Source: Polydactylus sextarius (lineage: Eukaryota; Chordata; Actinopteri; Polynemidae). Taken from it: a stretch of 64,000 nucleotides of DNA. Positions within the stretch are counted from its first letter, which is position 1; every line of letters starts with the position of its first letter. Of this stretch, positions 28,301 through 37,300 are shown in pieces. The notes under the pieces were generated by a model. That model was not told the origin of the DNA. It did not search any database and worked only from the letters and a program-made list of their open reading frames with translations. The DNA lies in the NCBI GenBank assembly GCA_016801845.1, contig CM028918.1, positions 15,514,501-15,578,500 on the forward strand, in the 5' to 3' direction. The position numbers were made by a program, and so were the translations under genes.

Positions 28301-30143
28301 TTCTTCTTCTTTAGCAGCAGACTGCTGTCCCAGCTATCTCTGTTCTAGACTTGGTATGTTCTTCCTGTTAATGACGAGTATCCTCTCCCTGCCCTTACAT
28401 CACTTCCTGTTTTCTGTCTGGGCTGTGCACCTGCCAGTGTTTCCTATCTGTCTCCCCACCCATCTGGATTTCTGTCGTTGTTTCATTGGGGGGGGGGCTG
28501 GGGTTGGAAGCAGGGCTGGGCCATGATTAGCTACAGAGCAGCCAGTCATGGAGAGGCCGTGCTGGGAGGCTTGATGTTTTGGCTGGGGAAGTCGTCCATC
28601 TCTTTGTCCACTCAAAACAACCGCTGGACGGAACGGCGAGTCCATTTGCTGTTTACCAGCGTTTCCAAATTTAAAAAAGTCTCAGAAAACCAAACACATT
28701 CAGGTTCATAGAGCAGCAGAGCTGATGCTGGCGTGATAAACGTCAGCAGCGATGTTTTGAGTGAACACTGAGGTGGCGCCTGCATGGCTGAACTCATCAT
28801 AGGGGGCGTCCAGGTCCAGATCCATGCATGACAGTCCTGTGACCCCCAGGCTCTGTCTGAGCAGGGCCACGCGATGATGTTGTGGTGTTTCTGAACTCAT
28901 CCATCAGTCCATCCATCTGTTTGTGTGTGACCGGCTAAGCCTCTTTGTGTTCTCTTTTTTAAAGGGTCTGTTCACCCGTAATACAAAAAAAAGCATTTCT
29001 TTTACTTCTAGTGTTATTTCACCGTACAACCACATCTGGTTTTGGTTTCACTCGTCTTTGTTCTGGGTTTCCATCTCTAAAATTTACATTTGGGGAAAAA
29101 AAGACAAGGCTTTACTTGTTTATGTAAGGCCTTTTGGTTGCAACCGCTCAGAAGCAAACATCCATCAAATACAAACATAAATAAACATAATGATTTTAGA
29201 ATATTTTTTTTTTCTATTTATTTATTTATTATAAATTATTAGCAACATACATATTCTGGATTCTGTCTGTGGGTGTAGTTAAATATAATATAATATAATA
29301 TTAAATAAAACACAATAAAACACAAATAAGATAAAATTAAATGTATAAAATGAATAATTTTTAAAAATCGCTGAATATAAATTAAAATTAATGATTTAAA
29401 CGGTGCAAACTAATAAAAATAGAGTTCAAAACAAAAAGAATTGCATTTCTATTCATTGTGCCGGAGGTAGACAGAAGCAAAATGTGAGATATTTGTTTCT
29501 TCGTGCAGTTTCTGCGTGGACACAAACCACTGAGGGTAAGGGGCCAAATGGATGTTTTGTTTTTGTAATGTGGTTGAACTGACCCTTTAATCACCATCCA
29601 GACCAGAGAAAGATTGAGTCTGTTTGTTTTGTGTGTCACCATGTTTCACTGGGTTTGTGCTGGGATGGTAAAAATGTTTCTGCTGCAGACCTGTGACGCT
29701 CACAGTTACTTCAGGTGCACTTGATTTATCCACCTTTGTTGTGTTTTGTTTTTTGCGCTCATAAATGAATCAAAAATCAAGTGAACCTCCAGTAGCAGAA
29801 AGAAGGGCTGCTGTTGTTTTTGCTCTGCCCTCTTCTGGTTGCTGTTGTTGCATGTTGTTATTGCATGTTCAGCTGTGTGTGTGTGTGTGTGTGTGCGTGT
29901 GTGTTTTTGCTGGTGCTGTGTGTTTGCAGTGCACACTGCTCCTCCCCTCCGGAGCAGTTCTGTGAGACGGATCAAACTACTTCACATTACACACAACATG
30001 TTAGTGTACATTAGTGTCGGAGCAGTTAAACAGACGTGGATATGTACTCGACGTTGGTGGATGAATGACACATGATTAACATTGTACTAATTCTTTTCTC
30101 ATTTGTATGTATGTCTGTCTTTGTGTGCCTTATGGCATGTTCT

Positions 30144-30190
<47 letters not shown>

Positions 30191-33100
30191 TCAGTTGCAG
30201 GATGAGGAGCGACGGCGCAAGCAGCAGCTGGAGGAGATTCGTAAGCGGGAGGCGGAGGAGCGAGCAAAGCAAGAGGAGGAGAGGAGGTGGAGAGAGGAGG
30301 AGAGAGCCAAGCGAGAGGCTGAGGAGAAGGTCGGTTTGTCTGTGTGTGAAACTTTTGCAGCTGTGAGTTTAGAGTTGATGAAAACCAGTGATCTCAGGAT
30401 GTTTAGTTATGATATTGTAGCTATTTGTGACTCAAAAAAATATGACATTGCACTAATATAAGTTGGATTTCATATGTTATGATAGGATGTTTTCATTTTT
30501 AAAAATGCACGGTCATGTTTCATGTATTTATATATTAATCAGAAACAAACAGCAAGGGCTGTGTATATTAGTTTAAATCTCAGGTTTCAGCCTCAGTAAG
30601 TCAAAAGTAAAAGCAGGTTGAATACACTGATGTATGGATCAGTTTTTACCCAATTAAAAAACAGCAGCTGAAAGTTTTTACATAAAGGGCAACTGTTTTA
30701 CTGTAACATAGGTACTAATACTGGTACCAGTCAACTTGTTTAACCTGTTTATTATGATATTTAAAGAGTTTAGACAATCAAGTGAAAACAGAGAGTTTAT
30801 CAGTTTTAACAGACTTGTGCTAATATGTAAATACTGTATGCTAATTTGGTAAAAAAAAATCTGTTAAAACAGCTAGAATAATACCCTAAATGATAGTTAT
30901 AGAATTAGTTATAGAAATGTTTTCACTTATTGCACACTTATAGGTTATTGTGACTAGTTTTAATTCCCAAATAAGTAACATTTGTCCCTTTTAATTTAAA
31001 AATCTCTGAACACAGTAAAGTGTGTAACAACTAAGAGACACAATATAAATGCTGTAACGACTCAATGTATGTTTCTATTCTCCTTTACCAGGACTATTTG
31101 GTAAATATTTCTTATCCAGGTTTTTAGCTAAGACGGTATATTCTTAAGACAAATCTGTTTTTAAATGACCAGTTGTCTGATCAGGTGTCCACCCATCCAT
31201 CACTGTCTGATGTGTTGAATCAAACATACTCAGTGTCTTTATCGTTGTGTCGTGTCCACTGATTTCACCAGGAAACCATTATTTTTGATGCATTTGTCCT
31301 GTGACCTTCATACCTGATCCGACCGCTGGTGGTTTAAAAAAAAAAAAAACCTGCAGAACTTAAAGCTCACACCACCACAGCATTGTAACCGCTGAAATTC
31401 AGTCTCAGCTACTTAAGAGCTTACTAAGAGCGAGTATGGTTAAGATAAATGTCAATGGTGAGGCAGTGGTAATGGTTAAGAACATATTTAATATTTGGTG
31501 GTGATATCAAACAGCTGTTTTATGATGTCATGTTGTTATTCTGTTGTTTAATGTTTATTGTAAATATGTCCAACTGCATGTCCTCATCCTGTGCACCGCC
31601 CCACCCTGTGTGACGTGTTGCCGTGTCATGTTATGTGCTCCCACCCACCTAAAGCATGGGACTCCCATCATGTTGTCGTTGTTGTTATTGTTGTTGTTGG
31701 TCGTTGTTGGTGTGTCAGGAAGTTATCTTGAGTTTTGTTTGGGAGGGGGGAACACTTATGATTTCATAAGGTTTTGATTTAGTTTTATTTTGTTCTTATT
31801 TTTATTTTATTTTTGTTACCATTTCCATCCAGCATTGCTTCAGACACTATGTTTAGGGAATGCTGCCCACCCTCCCACTTTTCCAAAAACAAAAAAAACA
31901 CATGCTTTATATTCACTTCATACACACACACATAAGTACACATAAATCTATACCCAACCACCCGCCTCATACCCGCCTTCAGCCATCCATACTGTACATA
32001 TTCAGAAACCTGGCCACCCACTCATTCAAACCCACACACCCACTAATCCCTCCAGTTTCCTCAGATTCCTGCTGGGATGTTTCAACCATCAAAAGCAGCT
32101 TGGATACATCCTCAGCACACTCAGAGATTAATGGGGCTGCCTGTCCTTAGAGGTGATCAGGGGCGAGGGACATTCGAGACGGTGACCACACTCAGACCCG
32201 CGGCACATGAAATGGACCAAAAACAAAAAACAAAAACAAAACGTGAAGATAATCAAACATCAGAAGTATCGAGATTTGAGCCCATGTGACCCGAAGCAGC
32301 TGGTCGAGCTCCAAAACCCAAGAAATCTCAACACATTCTTCCAGTTTAGATTCATGTGTAACATCACAGGACCCCCCCATTCCCCCCCTGAAGTGTAGAT
32401 ACCAGAGCTCAGCCACCGGAGACATGGTAGGCTGGAGTCAGGAGCCCGGCCACAAACCATTTAGGATGAACTGAGGATACACAGGAAACCGAGCACATAT
32501 GGACATATAGGCTTTTAGCACACACACACACACCAAGCGTGGAGGGAAGGGGAGATGGTGGTAGTCAGGGCAGTTTGTAGCTGGTGTGCAGCAGTTGGAT
32601 TAGGATCCTGTTTTGGTAACAGGTTCTCGTCAGGTCGGTGGACAACATGAGTCGATTTCTGGTTTGGTTGATTTATAATATTATGATATAAAACTACAAA
32701 ATATGAGGGATTGAAGAGATGAATTTCCACTGTTGCTTTTGGCTTTTAGACAAGATCGGGTCAAACGTTGGAGGACCAGTCCAGCTCAGAGGCATCGTTT
32801 ACAGAACAGTTATTTCATGTAAATGAAGATTAATTCAAATTGTTACTTGATTCCTTGAAAGAAAAATACTTGGCTGTGAGTTAAATGCTGGACTGTCTGA
32901 CCACTCCTCAGTAGAAGTTGTTTTAAAGCTCTTTTTTTTCGCATTTTGAACTGGCGCCATGACAGTTTGACAGTTTGACAGTGAGGCTTCATGCACGATA
33001 CGAGTTTCCTGAAACAGAAGCAGCTAAATGGAATTCAGCCATAATTAGTTTTAGTACTTACCGCGGTGCCTCTCCTCCCATGACATGTCAAAATGTCTCT

Positions 33101-34279
33101 GGTGAAAAAAGGTTTCTGCTTTAAATCATTGCTTGAAATGGATTTAAGCATTTTTTTCTTCTAACCAAGGCCCCTGATCTGCATCAGCTCTGTCAGACTT
33201 GTAGACATGGTGGACTTGTAGACATGTGAGGCAGCTCAGTCAGAGCAGAGTCTAATTTAAACCAGGTTTAGTTTGTGTGTCAGAGTCTGGTGATTTAACA
33301 GCAGCAGTGTAGTGTAGTGGTGCTTGTTGTCACACGGGGCCCCAGCTGTAGTCTGTAGCTAATTAGATAGTTAGTGTCCATAGTGACTGAGGTGAGAGCC
33401 AATGAGAGTGGAGCGTAACTAACAGGTTGTCCCTCCCCTAGAGGAGACAGGAGGAGGAGTACTACACTCGCCTGGAGGCCGAGCGGCGCCGGCAGCACGA
33501 GGAAGCCGAAAGAAAGCTGCTGACGCCCGACGAGCCGGCCGGTCTGTATCGGCCCCCGCTGCCCCGGGATTACCAACCCCCCGCCCCCCAAAACCCTACT
33601 AACACCCCCCCGCCCCCCCCACAGAGAAACACCTCCTACCTCAAAACCCAGGTCGCCTCCCCCGACACGCTCTACACCGCCAAGTTTGTCTCCTACGCGG
33701 GCGATGAGGAAGACGAGGAGGAAGGCAAGGAAGCCACGAAAGCGGGGAGTGGCGGCGGCGGCGGGCAGTCAGGTCAGGTGAAGCTGTCGGCGACCCGGAA
33801 GTCGTACGGCGACCTCCCGGCGACCGCCTCGCCCAATGACAGCAAGCCTCAGCCGCCGCCCACTGCGCGCAAGCCCCGTCCCGTCTCTGACGGCATCTTC
33901 CTGTCTGGCTCGTTCCAGCTGCCAGCCAACAACTCCAACAGTACAGGTCCCCCCCTTCCTGCCAAACCCAGCTCCATCCCCCCAGGAGGCTTTAAAGGTA
34001 GACCCAGAGAGAGGAGAGAGGAGTCAGGCTCGCCACAGCGCCCTCTACAGCTCCCATACCTCCCTCTCATTCACTCATTTCTTCATTTACTACCCACTCC
34101 TTCATGGTTTAGTGCTATTTTGTGTTTCTTTTCGACCTTGTTTTTCGGTAGAGAGGTGTTCTGCCTTTTTCCATTTCCACCATCTTACTTTTGTCCTCCT
34201 TTAAATGTTTGTCCAAATTTTATTTTTGTCGTCAATCAGTCGTCATCCATCACTTTGTGTTCGTTATTTTATATATATA

Positions 34280-34317
<38 letters not shown>

Positions 34318-37300
34318 GAAATTTCCCTCCCTTTTCCTCTAGCAATTCTGATCGTATTTTTTTTTTTTTGTTGTTTTTTGTTTGTTTTTCTATTTGTGTT
34401 GGTTTGTTTGAACACCTCCTCCTGTCCCCAGTAAAAGAAAAAAAATTTTGTCCTCCTCATCTTCCTCCAATCACCCCCCACCTCGATCAGCACTAGCGAA
34501 CAGAAAAAGCAATCGATAATCACGCCACCACTTTTTGCTGCAGATTGAGACCCATCAGAGCCAATCATAGTACTGTTGGTGTTGTCGCTCGCCGCCTCCT
34601 TTGTGTCTGGTTGGTTGCTGCTTGGGACGGGGGGCGGGTCCAGCCATCAGCGCGCCCGCCCACCCCCTTACTGCCCCGTGGCTCTGCTTAGCGGTGTTGG
34701 CTTTAAAGGGAAGGAGACACACCATTGGCTTTACACACTCATCATCCACTTGATTGAAATAATAATAATAATAATAATAAAAGGATCAGCTTTCATTTCA
34801 TAAACATAAACAAGCAAAAAAATGCACACAGCAGCAGCGTGTGTTGAGTGACGGGCCTCGTCTTTGTCTGTGGCTGTTTAAAAAAAAAAAAAAAAAATGT
34901 AATAAATTCTCCTTATGGTTTAAATCATCAAGTTGGATCAAACTATAAATCAGTCCAGTGCTCAGATCACAGCGACACACGGTGGCAGATATTTGCCTCA
35001 GCTGTTAATACTCTTAAGTTTTTAAAAAGGTCGTGCTCTGGTCATAGTCCCTTTCCAAAAGAAATACGCTGTTATCATGAGGTTAAAAGTAATCATTCTT
35101 AACATAGATCAAATATTAAACGGATTGTGTTTTTCTTGGTTTTTCCGTGTCGAGATATTCATCTTTTTCTTTTATTCACAAGGCCTCACTGTTGGAAAAA
35201 CAATATTTAACACTAAGAGAGAGGTCAAGCTGCAGTCACTTGGCAGCTGTGGTGAAATGTTCGCTCCTAAAATATATTCTTCAAAATAGAACTTTACCCA
35301 TACACTTCTTAGTGCAATTTGGTAAGAAAATAGTAATAATGATTAAATTGTTTTTTTTTTTTTTTTTTAAAGCAGAAAGTCTTCAGGTTCACAAAATGAA
35401 ATTTAACATCAGTGCTTATTTTTCTGATTTAATTTAAATGTATAACAGATTTCAAACAAAAACTGAAATTTAACATCAGTTCTTAAAATCTTGCTGATTT
35501 TTAACTTTGTTTTGATGTTTCTGCTTGGAAATTCACTAAAGAAGTCAACAAAAAATAAAATGTCAACAATCATCAAAATGAGGGACAGAAAGTATTGTTT
35601 TTGGTACTCAAAAGTAATTTTAGCAAAAGAAATATAATCGCTTGCAGACGTGACGTTGTGCTGAGGTCTGAGCAGCAAAAACATTTTGGGTTTTTTTTTT
35701 TCTTTCTCCCTTATCTGACCTGATTGACTCTGTACACGTTTGCAGTTTGAACATCCACAGACAAACAGAGGCTTGAAATGCAGCACAGTGTGAACATCAT
35801 CACTACCTGAGGTCCAGGAAACGGCTGCCTGCACCTTTAACATGAACCTCCTCCATCCCTGCTGCTTATTAAACATTAAAGATAAAAAACTACATCCAGG
35901 ACCTCACGGGAACTTGGTGTCACATTTTCACTCAAAAAAAAAAAAAAAAAAAAATTTACAAATAAATTAACTAAATCTCACTAACGTCCCACCCACCCTA
36001 TCCCCCCACCAACCCATCCCACCTCCCCCCAAAATAAAATCTGCATGTATCACCACTCGCCACACACACACACACACACACACACGTATGCATCGTAATC
36101 ACAAAACACTGCACTCTGGCTGCCAGCAGCTCACCCCAGTAACCGGCTTGATGTCTATTGCTTTTTACTGCCTGTGCGTAGCTTCCACCAGGCTGCTCCC
36201 TGCTGACTGAATTTATCTTAATTTATGTCTTCGCTTCCTTTTTTCCCTCACTTTGCTCGTCTTGTGTTTTGTTTGTCTGTTAATTTTATTTAATTTAAAT
36301 TTTTTTTTTTTTTTCATATAAATTGCTTTTCTTTCCCCCGTGTATACGTACGTGCTTTGTCCGTCTGCCTGTTTCGACTCTGTCAGCTGATCCGGCTCTC
36401 CTCCACTTTTGCCTGTCAGTCAGTCTGCGTCTCTGCTGTAGCCGTGATGCTGTCTAACGCTGCAGCTTTACTAAAAAGAAACAAACCTTCCTACAACTCC
36501 CACAGGGCATTGCGGCAGGTTCAGGTGACCGAACGGCACCTGAGTCTCCCGGCTTCCCTGACGAATTATGGATCTCCACGTGTTCTATGAGTGTGATTCG
36601 GTTCATCTGGCAGCTCCAAACGCTCGAGTCTGACTTTAATTTAAAAAGAAATGCAGCCTCCTCTTGAAACGCACATATTTTCGTAATCAGAATGAAACCA
36701 CAAGAAAAATATACGTGACGCCGCTTTGCCTCAGAGGGTGCACGAACTGGAGAGTTACAAAGGAAGAGCAAATTCATTTCTCCCCAGAGATGGATGTTTT
36801 AACAAATACTGTGTACCAGCACAGAAAAAACAAAAACAATGAGTTGTTTTAGCATCCACTGGCCTCCAAGATAACTCCACCGGAGTCAAAGAAAAACATA
36901 CACAACCTTTGAGAATCCGTGAAAAGCCAGTGGATGACTTTTTGTGAATCTGAAGAATTTTTAATCGCAGTGCCAGAAGTATAATTTTCCATCTCTTTTG
37001 GCTCCACAGAGGAATGTGACTGGCCTTGGATGAGGCTTGTTTTCTCTGTGGTTACTTTGTTCTCTGCCAGTTTGTGTTTATATGGCTTCGAGGCTGAAGT
37101 TGGACCCGTTTTGGTCCTGTCCCAAACTACACTTAAGATCTGTGCCTGCTTTCACTCTTGTTAAAAAGTCAAAGAGACAGAGGCACCGGAGCTGCCAGCT
37201 GGAGGAATCCATCTGGGTTCACACCCTGTCACTGTGTCTGCATCTGAACTGTACCAGCCCCCCCACCCTGCTTTCATTGAGTAAAGACCTGGGTTGTGTC

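Noticed and set aside
33998..34434. Extension of the afadin frame past the GTAGAC donor
   Set aside because: The extension is hydrophobic, includes the (AT)n tract and lacks resemblance to afadin, while the next exon at 39041 joins in the correct phase.
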